Positions 1 through 5,708 of a stretch of 5,936 bases of DNA are shown piece by piece. This DNA is from Candidatus Bathyarchaeota archaeon. Lineage in GTDB: Archaea > Thermoproteota > Bathyarchaeia > Bathyarchaeales > Bathyarchaeaceae. The notes beneath the pieces were generated by a model. It searched no databases. It was not told the DNA's origin and saw nothing but the letters and a program-made list of their open reading frames with translations. The stretch is from NCBI GenBank assembly GCA_023136395.1, contig JAGLRI010000084.1, positions 1-5,936 of the forward strand, in the 5' to 3' direction. Each line of letters starts with the position of its first letter. The first letter of the stretch is position 1. The position numbers were made by a program, and so were the translations under genes.

Positions 1-921
1 AAAAGCGAACTCTTGATGCCGGGACATCGAGCATGCGCAGGATGTGGACCAGCAATAGTATATCGACAAGTACTAAAAGCCTCAAGAGGACCATTAATAG
101 TAACAAATCCAACAGGATGCATGGAGGTTGTTACAACTATTTATCCCTATACATCATGGAGGGTTCCGTGGATTCATACAGCTTTCGAAAACGCTGCTGC
201 CAACGCAGCAGGAATCGAGGTAGCATTGAAGGCTATGAAGAAAAAGGGGAAGCTCAAATATGATCACGTTGATATTTTAGCCATCGCAGGAGATGGGGGA
301 ACCTATGACATTGGGATGCAAGCGCTATCGGGGGCTGTTGAAAGAGGCCACGACTTTCTTTACGTACTTTATGACAATGAAGCATACATGAATACGGGTA
401 TACAGAGAAGTGGTGGTACGCCTCACGGTGCTTCAACCACTACTTCACCTGCTGGTCGCGTGATTCCAGGTAAACTTGAGTATAAAAAGCCAATTGCAGA
501 TATCATGGTTGCACATGACATTTCTTATGTGGCTACCGCTTCACCTTATTTTTGGCATGACTTAATTACAAAGACGCGTAGAGGATTTGAAGTTAATGGC
601 CCCGCCTTCCTGCACACACTCGCGCCTTGCCCAAGAGGTTGGCGTTATGACATAAGTAAAACAATCGAGATCACACGTTTGGCTGTAGAGACTTGTGTTT
701 TTCCATTGTGGGAAGCCATTGAGGGTGAGTACAGCTTATCTGATCCTAGTAAAGTTATTGCATTGAGACCTGAATGTAAGAAGCCTGTTAGGGAGTATCT
801 TAAGGGTCAGGGTCGTTTTAGGCATTTATTTTTACCTGAGTTTGAGTATGTTATCGAAGAGATACAGAACATCGTTGATAAACGCTGGGAAAAAATATTA
901 AAGAAGTGCGGTATGGCTTAA
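1..921 (+). CDS. porB: Pyruvate:ferredoxin oxidoreductase, beta subunit (5' end outside window)
   Basis: This is the thiamine-diphosphate (TPP) subunit of the multi-subunit cytoplasmic enzyme that converts pyruvate and CoA to acetyl-CoA, CO2 and reduced ferredoxin. The frame is open from base 1. A TTG (13) and an ATG (16) lie just before PGHRACAGCG, but related PorB proteins carry some 15-20 residues before this motif, so the true start is probably upstream. Counting the codon at 13 as residue 1, the [4Fe-4S] ligands are C8 and C11 (CAGC), C36 (TGCMEV) and probably C206 (APCPRGW). The TPP/Mg motif runs from GDGG (93-96) to DNEAYMNTG (121-129), and QGRFRHL (266-272) is typical of the C-terminus. 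Other Por subunits normally lie upstream, so this is probably the last gene of its operon. A related 2-oxoacid oxidoreductase such as a 2-ketoisovalerate enzyme is possible, but the sequence resembles PorB most. Confidence 0.9.
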   Translation, partial: KSELLMPGHRACAGCGPAIVYRQVLKASRGPLIVTNPTGCMEVVTTIYPYTSWRVPWIHTAFENAAANAAGIEVALKAMKKKGKLKYDHVDILAIAGDGGTYDIGMQALSGAVERGHDFLYVLYDNEAYMNTGIQRSGGTPHGASTTTSPAGRVIPGKLEYKKPIADIMVAHDISYVATASPYFWHDLITKTRRGFEVNGPAFLHTLAPCPRGWRYDISKTIEITRLAVETCVFPLWEAIEGEYSLSDPSKVIALRPECKKPVREYLKGQGRFRHLFLPEFEYVIEEIQNIVDKRWEKILKKCGMA

Positions 922-974
922 ATTCTCTTTTCATGGAACGGCTTTTAAATGCACGCATAAAAAGTTTAGTTGCT
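922..974. terminator. Convergent intergenic gap with T-rich tracts on both strands
   Basis: This 53-nt gap separates two convergent stop codons (porB TAA at 919-921; minus-strand TAA at 977-975). It contains a pyrimidine tract ending in TTTT (922-931) and CTTTTAAA (942-949) on the plus strand. On the minus strand CTTTTT lies at 964-959. Archaeal transcription often ends at T-rich stretches without a stable hairpin, so this may serve as a bidirectional terminator. No convincing stem-loop is visible, only a 4-bp ATGC/GCAT pair. The assignment rests on position and base composition alone. Confidence 0.35.
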
Positions 975-1568
975 TTAGATTTCAGATTCAAGAGGTGAAA
1001 GAGAAGCTACTTCCTCACTTAATTTGGTGATTTTACCACTGGGGCAAAGGTCATGGCACTCTCTACAAAAGCTGCATACGCCGGCAGATATCTCTGATAC
1101 AAAAACAATGTGTCTGTCTATCCCTCTGCCCATGAAGCAAATAGCATTTTCTTTCTTAATCTCTGCGCAGTAACGGACACATAAACCACAGAGAATACAA
1201 AAGGTTGGTTCCGCGGGGAAACGTGACTCTTTCACTCCATATTGGTGGGCTAGAGTTTTCAAAGGCCCGGTAGGAGCCAAGGGTAGCAGCAACTCTAGAA
1301 TCATTTTACGAATTTTGTTTACCCTTTCTGTATTAGTCTTAACCATCAACCCCTCTTTTACAAGGTAAACACAGGATGTTACTAGTCTTGTTCGTTTACC
1401 CTCCGTTATTTCTACTATACATAGCCTGCAGGCGCCGTAAGGTTCCAGCTTCTCATGATAGCAGAAGGTTGGAATCTCAATATCAGCGGCTTGAGCTGCT
1501 TGGAGGATACTCATTCCATCTTTAGCTCTAATATTTTTCCCATTGATTTCTAAAGTTACATCTTTCAT
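975..1568 (-). CDS. HoxU/NuoG-N-terminal-like iron-sulfur subunit: one [2Fe-2S] plus two [4Fe-4S] clusters
   Basis: This is an electron-wiring subunit of a NAD(H)-linked oxidoreductase, resembling the N-terminal part of NuoG, HoxU or [FeFe]-hydrogenase HydA. The reading frame extends to a GTG at 1577, but that GTG lies inside an AGGTGA Shine-Dalgarno site. The ATG at 1568, five bases downstream of that site, is the better start and gives 197 residues. A plant-type [2Fe-2S] domain has C36, C47, C50 and C66. Two [4Fe-4S] motifs follow: C124/C127/C130/C134 and C165/C168/C171/C175, with FMGRGID (145-151) between them. The His-Cys motif (HxxxCxxCxxxxxC) expected between the [2Fe-2S] and ferredoxin domains is absent; that stretch reads LLLPLAPTGPLKTLA (93-107). 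No H-cluster, molybdopterin or other catalytic domain follows, so this is not a hydrogenase by itself. It is the last gene of the operon and translationally coupled to nuoF. Confidence 0.85.
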   Translation of the reverse strand: MKDVTLEINGKNIRAKDGMSILQAAQAADIEIPTFCYHEKLEPYGACRLCIVEITEGKRTRLVTSCVYLVKEGLMVKTNTERVNKIRKMILELLLPLAPTGPLKTLAHQYGVKESRFPAEPTFCILCGLCVRYCAEIKKENAICFMGRGIDRHIVFVSEISAGVCSFCRECHDLCPSGKITKLSEEVASLSPLESEI

Positions 1569-1573
1569 TGTGC

Positions 1574-1579
1574 TCACCT
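1574..1579 (-). promoter_or_regulatory. Shine-Dalgarno AGGTGA overlapping the nuoF stop codon
   Basis: Read on the minus strand, AGGTGA spans the end of nuoF, and its TGA is the nuoF stop codon. It lies five bases before ATG at 1568-1566. This favours that ATG over the GTG at 1577-1575, which is part of the site itself, and points to translational coupling between the two genes. Confidence 0.6.
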
Positions 1580-3490
1580 TTTGCGTACCACCTTCGTATC
1601 TGGAGGAACAGATAACGGCAAAGATTTACGGGGGATCTTCTCTACAGCGCTGAAGCGTTCGGGACAAACATCGAGGCAGGTGTTACATCTTATGCATTTC
1701 TTCTGGTCAATCACGTGTATTATATTTTTACCTCCATAAATCGCTTCTGTAGGGCACTCCCGGACGCAGATTCCGCAAGCCTGACATTTCTCGGGCTGAA
1801 TGTAGTATGTGATGAGTTCTCGACAAACCCCTGCGGGACAGTAATTCTCTTTGATGTGTGCGTTATACTCGTCTCTGAAGTATCTAATCGAGGTCAGTAC
1901 CGGATTGGGTGCAGTTCCACCAAGTGCGCATAAAGACGCATCCATAACGAATTCGGAGAGCTCTTCCAGAAGCTCAACGTCTCCATCCTTTCCCTTCCCA
2001 GCGCAAATATTGTTCAAGATGTTAAGCATCTGTCTTAAGCCCTCACGGCAGGGGACGCATTTTCCGCAAGACTCCTGGGAGAGGAAGTCAATGTAGTATC
2101 TAGCGACATCCACTATGCAAGTGTCCTCATCCATCACAATAATTCCGCCCGAGCCCATCATTCCGCCTATTTTTCTGAGCTCATCGAAATCGATGCGTGT
2201 ATCGAGCAGGTTTTCGGGGATGAAGCCTCCGGATGGACCTCCGATTTGAACTGCTTTAAACTTCTTGCCGAAGCGAATGCCACCACCTATCTTATAGATC
2301 ATATCCCTAAAGGTGATGCCCATGGGCACCTCGACTAGACCCGTGTTGTTTACCTTACCCACTAGGGAAAAAATCTTGGTTCCTTTGCTTCCTTCAGTGC
2401 CTGTACTCCTGAACCAGTCAGCTCCCTTACTTATGATAAGTGGCACGTTTGCCCAAGTTTCAACATTGTTTAGATTACTCGGCTTATCCCATATTCCCTT
2501 CTCTGCGGTGTGGATGTACTTCGGTTTGGGTTCCCCCACTTTTCCTTCTATTGCTGTCATCAAGGCGCTTGACTCGCCGGATACGAAAGCCCCCGCTCCC
2601 CGGTGGATCTTGACCGTGAAATCAAATCCTGAACCTAGGATGTCTTTGCCCAGCAGCCCATGTTTTTCAGCTTGCTTTATGGCGATTCTTGTGTTCTCTA
2701 CTGCAAGGGGATACTCTTGGCGTACATAAACGAACCCTTCGTGAGAGCCGATGGCGTAAGCTCCAATAGTGAGCCCTTCAAGTACGCTATGTGGATTTCC
2801 TTCCATCAACGATCTATTCATAAAAGCACCGGGGTCTCCTTCGTCGCAATTGACAATAACATATTTTGGCTCTCCAGATGCGTTACGTGTGGTCTCCCAC
2901 TTTCTTCCCGTGGGAAAACCTCCACCTCCACGACCGCGAAGGTTGGCTTTTTTAACTTCTTCAAGCACTTGTTCCGGTGTCATTTTGTAGAGAACTTTAG
3001 CTAATGCACTGTAACCACCTGTGGCAATATAGTCCTCTATCCTCTTAGGATCAATTTTGGCATTATTTTGTAGAAGAGTCCTTACCTGATGCTTGTAGAA
3101 TGAGATATCGGATATGTTTTTAGCTTTTTCAACAGTGACAAGATCGGTGTAAAGTAGTCGTTCTACTAGTCCTTTTTCAATTATAGTTTTTGACATAATT
3201 TCGGATACATCGCTTGATTGCACCTGAAAGTAGTAGATCTCCTCAGGATAGATAATTACTCTTGGTCCTTTTTCGCAAAATCCAAGGCAACCTGTTTCCT
3301 TAATATCAATTTTTCCTTCCAAGTCTTGTTTCTTGATCGCCTCTTTAAAGACGGTGACAACTTGTTGAGCGCCAAGAGCATTGCAACCTGTGCCTCCACA
3401 TATTACAATGGAGGGCTTTTTTGGGTCTTTTTTACCCAGTATTTCTTTTCTGAGTTTTTCCAGTTCAGAAGGTGATTTTATCTTATTCAT
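1574..3490 (-). CDS. nuoF: NuoF/HydB-type NAD(H)-binding flavoprotein with C-terminal 2x[4Fe-4S] domain
   Basis: This 638-residue protein is the NAD(H)- and FMN-binding subunit of a soluble complex. Its architecture matches HydB/HndC of bifurcating hydrogenases rather than the shorter NuoF of complex I. Residues 27-90 form a thioredoxin-like [2Fe-2S] domain (C31, C36, C68, C72). Residues 184-199 hold the glycine-rich GRGGGGFPTGRKWE motif. Residues 213-230 (NCDEGDPGAFMNRSLME) and 297-310 (RGAGAFVSGESSAL) complete the FMN/NAD region, followed by an SLBB-like segment near 370-430. An N3-type [4Fe-4S] site has C475, C478, C481 and C521. C458, H545, C551 and C556 look like a zinc site as in HydB-type proteins (inference). 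The C-terminal ferredoxin domain has C569/C572/C575/C579 and C599/C602/C605/C609, then a basic tail. The ATG start is preceded by AAGGAA four bases upstream. nuoE ends 17 nt upstream. FMN-dependent bifurcation is plausible but cannot be proved from sequence. Confidence 0.92.
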   Translation of the reverse strand: MNKIKSPSELEKLRKEILGKKDPKKPSIVICGGTGCNALGAQQVVTVFKEAIKKQDLEGKIDIKETGCLGFCEKGPRVIIYPEEIYYFQVQSSDVSEIMSKTIIEKGLVERLLYTDLVTVEKAKNISDISFYKHQVRTLLQNNAKIDPKRIEDYIATGGYSALAKVLYKMTPEQVLEEVKKANLRGRGGGGFPTGRKWETTRNASGEPKYVIVNCDEGDPGAFMNRSLMEGNPHSVLEGLTIGAYAIGSHEGFVYVRQEYPLAVENTRIAIKQAEKHGLLGKDILGSGFDFTVKIHRGAGAFVSGESSALMTAIEGKVGEPKPKYIHTAEKGIWDKPSNLNNVETWANVPLIISKGADWFRSTGTEGSKGTKIFSLVGKVNNTGLVEVPMGITFRDMIYKIGGGIRFGKKFKAVQIGGPSGGFIPENLLDTRIDFDELRKIGGMMGSGGIIVMDEDTCIVDVARYYIDFLSQESCGKCVPCREGLRQMLNILNNICAGKGKDGDVELLEELSEFVMDASLCALGGTAPNPVLTSIRYFRDEYNAHIKENYCPAGVCRELITYYIQPEKCQACGICVRECPTEAIYGGKNIIHVIDQKKCIRCNTCLDVCPERFSAVEKIPRKSLPLSVPPDTKVVRKR

Positions 3491-3494
3491 GATA

Positions 3495-3500
3495 TTCCTT
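3495..3500 (-). promoter_or_regulatory. Ribosome binding site of nuoF
   Basis: AAGGAA on the minus strand lies four bases before the nuoF ATG at 3490-3488, inside the 17-nt gap after the nuoE stop codon. It supports this ATG as the start. Confidence 0.5.
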
Positions 3501-3507
3501 TTTTCCC

Positions 3508-4188
3508 CTAACTATAATTAGAAAGAACCTTCACGGCCTTTGTCGCCGAAAGTTCGCCATAATATTGGCCATCTATTTCCATTACTGGTCCTAAAGCACA
3601 GCAGCCTATACAGTTAACGCTCTCTAGACTAAATTTGCCGTTGCTCGTAGTCTCACCAGCCTTAATACATAACGTACGCTCAATGGCTTCCAGAATTTTT
3701 TGTCCTTGCCGCACATAACAAGCAGTACCAAGGCATACTCTAATATTGTGTCGACCTTTAGGTGTGAGAGAAAAGGCTTTATAAAAGCTAGCTATTTGGT
3801 AGATTCGAGCAAGTGGAACTCCCAATCTCTCTGCTACCCACATCAGATGTGGTTTAGGGAGCCAGTGGTTTCGTGTCTGAATATCCAGAAGGATCTGAAT
3901 TAGAGCGTTTTTATCAGCTCCATATTTTTCCATAATCTCTTCAACATCACGTAACTCCTGAACCAGATCACTTATGGCCTCTTCCCTTCTTCTGATTCGC
4001 TTTAGGATCTTAGCATAATGTACCGCTTCTTCTTCTAGTCGTCTTAGTTCAAATCTTATGAGTGGCTGGTCAAGGCCAAGTGTGTAATACCTTTCAAGAA
4101 TTTCTAAACCTCTAAGCAAGAGAGAACTCTTGCTTAGAGTAGCGTTATTTTGTAATTGGGATAAAATTGAATGTTTCTTCTCAGACAT
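3508..4188 (-). CDS. nuoE: NuoE/HydC-type [2Fe-2S] subunit with long N-terminal extension
   Basis: This is the 24-kDa-type subunit that pairs with NuoF/HydB and carries a thioredoxin-fold [2Fe-2S] cluster. I start it at the ATG at 4188 (226 residues). The frame also opens at a GTG at 4200, and neither has a strong Shine-Dalgarno site. The conserved core begins near residue 84 (EIMEKYGADKNALIQILLDI), followed by the helical VAERLGVPLARIYQIASFYKAF (118-139). The cluster ligands are C152 and C157 (CLGTAC), then C193 and C197 (CIGCC), with C196 as an extra cysteine. Residues 1-83 are an extension not usual for NuoE (typically about 155-170 residues). Residues 44-88 are rich in Glu, Arg, Lys and Leu (RRLEEEAVHYAKILKRIRRR) and likely form a helical or coiled-coil segment. 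It is the first gene of the minus-strand operon. A perfect 13-bp inverted repeat lies within its early codons. Confidence 0.9.
   Translation of the reverse strand: MSEKKHSILSQLQNNATLSKSSLLLRGLEILERYYTLGLDQPLIRFELRRLEEEAVHYAKILKRIRRREEAISDLVQELRDVEEIMEKYGADKNALIQILLDIQTRNHWLPKPHLMWVAERLGVPLARIYQIASFYKAFSLTPKGRHNIRVCLGTACYVRQGQKILEAIERTLCIKAGETTSNGKFSLESVNCIGCCALGPVMEIDGQYYGELSATKAVKVLSNYS
4110..4139 (-). repeat. Perfect 13-bp inverted repeat inside the nuoE 5' coding region
   Basis: The arms are 4110-4122 (CTCTAAGCAAGAG on the plus strand) and 4127-4139 (its exact reverse complement), separated by the 4-nt loop AGAA. In the nuoE mRNA this would be a strong hairpin with a UUCU loop, about 50 nt after the start codon, covering codons for residues 17-27 (TLSKSSLLLRG). 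No U-run follows, so it does not look like a classic intrinsic terminator. A role in mRNA stability, attenuation or protein binding is inference. The structure itself is seen directly. Confidence 0.85.
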
Positions 4189-4240
4189 ACTCAGTCCCAC
4201 AAAAATTTGTACACTTTGTAATTCCTTCCATGTTTAACAA

Positions 4241-4250
4241 GTAAATAAAC
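4241..4250 (-). promoter_or_regulatory. Candidate TATA box for the nuoE-nuoF operon
   Basis: GTTTATTTAC on the minus strand, preceded by an A-rich BRE-like CCAAAAGAAT, lies about 57 nt before the nuoE ATG. If transcription starts about 26 nt downstream of its centre, the leader would be roughly 30 nt. A second AT-rich candidate (TATTTTTAAG, near 4275-4284) lies farther upstream, so the choice is uncertain. Confidence 0.35.
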
Positions 4251-4330
4251 ATTCTTTTGGAATAGTTCATTATTGCTTAAAAATATTGAGTTGAAAAAAA
4301 TGTGTATATATGCATGAACTCATATGTCAT

Positions 4331-4348
4331 TTGAAAATAAATATACAA
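4331..4348 (+). promoter_or_regulatory. Candidate BRE/TATA element for apgM
   Basis: TTGAAAATAAATATACAA combines a purine/A-rich BRE-like part (GAAAAT) with a TATA-like AAATATAC. A start of transcription about 26 nt downstream would fall near 4368, at the end of the adjacent palindrome, leaving a leader of roughly 55 nt. A similar element, TTGAAAAAAATGTGTATATA, lies 40 bp upstream at 4291-4310 and is an alternative. Confidence 0.4.
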
Positions 4349-4353
4349 GTTAC

Positions 4354-4369
4354 ACATAGAAGTCTATGT
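4354..4369. repeat. 16-bp palindrome upstream of apgM, possible operator
   Basis: ACATAGA (4354-4360) and TCTATGT (4363-4369) are perfect inverted repeats separated by AG. The half-site TCTATGT appears again at 4392-4398, closer to the gene. The palindrome lies just downstream of the candidate apgM TATA box, where a dimeric repressor could block initiation. No regulator gene is in the window, so the operator role is inference. Confidence 0.45.
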
Positions 4370-4413
4370 CTGGTTAGGAATTAACGAACTATCTATGTAT
4401 TTGAAAACATTCC

Positions 4414-4419
4414 GGTGAT
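4414..4419 (+). promoter_or_regulatory. Shine-Dalgarno GGTGAT of apgM
   Basis: GGTGAT lies three bases before the ATG at 4423. It matches the archaeal anti-Shine-Dalgarno (ATCACC) and fixes the start, although the spacing is short. Confidence 0.6.
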
Positions 4420-4422
4420 TAA

Positions 4423-5634
4423 ATGAAATATCTGCTTATAATCGGTGATGGTATGGCCGACTATCCAGTTGATGTTTTAAATGGTAAAACTCCTTTGCAG
4501 GTTGCTCATAAACCAAATATGGATATGATTGCGTCTAAGGGATGCAGTGGAATATTAAAAACAATTCCAGAGGATATGGAGGCAGGTTCAGATATTGCAA
4601 ATCTATCCATTCTGGGATACAACCCTAAAAAGTATTACACCGGCAGAGGACCCCTCGAAGCAGCCGGCATGGGTATTGACCTCTCTAAAGATGATATAGC
4701 ATTTAGATGCAATCTAATCACGGAGGAAAATGGTGTTCTGATTGATTATTCTGCGGGGCATATAATAAATGATGACGCTAATGAGCTTATAAAATGTGTA
4801 AGAAATAACTTTGGTAAGCCTGGTGAAATTGATTTTTATGTTGGAGTCAGCTATAGGCACATCTTAATTTTAAAAGGCAGATCATACACTAATCATATTT
4901 TATGCACTCCACCCCATGATGTGATTGGTTCAGAAATATTGAAGGTTTTACCTAAAGCTAAAACTTCGGTTGGTGAATCAACTGCTACCTTGTTAAAAAA
5001 GATGATTGGGGATTCAAAGAAGATCTTAGAGAAACATCCAGTGAACATTAATAGAACACTCCTCGGTAAAAGGTCTGGAAACATGATTTGGCCATGGGGA
5101 CCTGGTAAAAAACCAAATATGCCAACATTAAAAGAGAGATACGGAATTAATGGAGTAGTTATCTCGGCTGTTGATTTGATTAAAGGAATAGGGGTTTACG
5201 CGGGAATGAAAATCATAAACGTTCCTGGAGCCACCGGATTTTATGACACAAACTATGAGGGAAAGGCGGATTCCGCCCTTAAGGCATTAGAAAGTAATGA
5301 CATGGTACTTATTCATGTGGAAGCACCAGATGAAGCGGGTCATAGTGGAGATTATGAACAAAAAATTAGGACAATAGAGGATTTGGATAAAAGGTTGATA
5401 GGAAGGTTGTTAGATAATTTAAAAGGAGAATATGCAATCGCAGTTTTACCGGACCATCCAACACCAATAAAAGTTAGAACTCATACAAAAGATCCAGTGC
5501 CATTCATGATCTATTCACCTTATGTAAAATCTGATAGGGTTGAAAGTTTTGACGAAGTTTCTGTGCAGGAAGGTGGTTTTGGGTTGGTTGAAGGAGAAAT
5601 GTTTATGCCTCTATTTGTGGCAATCAAACCTTAA
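4423..5634 (+). CDS. apgM: 2,3-bisphosphoglycerate-independent phosphoglycerate mutase, archaeal type
   Basis: This cytoplasmic metalloenzyme of the alkaline phosphatase superfamily interconverts 3-phosphoglycerate and 2-phosphoglycerate in glycolysis and gluconeogenesis. The 403-residue length is typical of the archaeal ApgM family and shorter than bacterial GpmI (about 510). The N-terminus YLLIIGDGMAD supplies metal ligand D9. AGSDIANLSILGYNP (54-68) contains the likely phospho-acceptor S56, and YYTGRGPLEAAGMGI (71-85) is a family signature. Late metal sites are D303 and H307 (APDEAGHSGD), D344 and H345 (PDHPTP) and H354. All expected catalytic residues appear present. The start is supported by GGTGAT. 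It is divergent from the nuoE operon and lies 74 nt before a glyA-like gene in the same direction. Some ApgM relatives in bacteria are thought to act as homoserine kinases, so substrate is assigned by family and host context, not proved. Confidence 0.93.
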   Translation: MKYLLIIGDGMADYPVDVLNGKTPLQVAHKPNMDMIASKGCSGILKTIPEDMEAGSDIANLSILGYNPKKYYTGRGPLEAAGMGIDLSKDDIAFRCNLITEENGVLIDYSAGHIINDDANELIKCVRNNFGKPGEIDFYVGVSYRHILILKGRSYTNHILCTPPHDVIGSEILKVLPKAKTSVGESTATLLKKMIGDSKKILEKHPVNINRTLLGKRSGNMIWPWGPGKKPNMPTLKERYGINGVVISAVDLIKGIGVYAGMKIINVPGATGFYDTNYEGKADSALKALESNDMVLIHVEAPDEAGHSGDYEQKIRTIEDLDKRLIGRLLDNLKGEYAIAVLPDHPTPIKVRTHTKDPVPFMIYSPYVKSDRVESFDEVSVQEGGFGLVEGEMFMPLFVAIKP

Positions 5635-5644
5635 AACAAGTAAG

Positions 5645-5663
5645 AATAGTGAAACTATTTAAC
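5645..5663 (+). promoter_or_regulatory. Short inverted repeat and AT-rich element between apgM and glyA
   Basis: AATAGT (5645-5650) and ACTATT (5654-5659) form a perfect 6-bp stem with a GAA loop, ten bases after the apgM stop. The right arm runs into TATTTAAC, which with the preceding GTGAAAC resembles a BRE/TATA pair about 50 nt before the glyA-like start. It could be a weak terminator, a promoter for glyA, or neither. The short spacing also allows co-transcription with apgM. Confidence 0.25.
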
Positions 5664-5708
5664 TAATTATTATGGTGTAAATCAAGAGTAAAAATTACGA
5701 AGTGAAAA

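Noticed and set aside
33..263. Open frame overlapping porB in another frame
   Set aside because: It overlaps the conserved cysteine-motif region of PorB, and its Ser/Asn/Arg-rich translation looks like nothing known.
975..1568. Small subunit as an [FeFe]-hydrogenase HydA or complete NuoG
   Set aside because: The protein ends soon after the second [4Fe-4S] motif. No H-cluster motifs and no molybdopterin-like domain are present, and convergent porB follows.
2313..2729. Plus-strand open frame of 138 codons opposite nuoF
   Set aside because: It lies fully antisense to a highly conserved NuoF region, shows no recognisable motif and has no Shine-Dalgarno support. It is a shadow of the real gene, as are the other plus-strand frames between 1715 and 3475.
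3508..3933. Alternative nuoE start at the internal Met near position 3933
   Set aside because: This would give a protein of usual NuoE length, but the upstream 85 codons are open with protein-like charged helical composition, and no good Shine-Dalgarno was seen before the internal Met. It cannot be fully excluded.
4110..4139. Hairpin as an intrinsic terminator
   Set aside because: No U-run follows on the nuoE strand, and it lies inside coding sequence.
975..4188. Operon as part of respiratory complex I
   Set aside because: No membrane or quinone-module subunits are present in the window, and the NuoF protein has the HydB-type C-terminal ferredoxin domain, so a soluble complex is more likely.
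4893..5084. Minus-strand open frame opposite apgM
   Set aside because: It is antisense to conserved ApgM coding sequence, short and without motifs.
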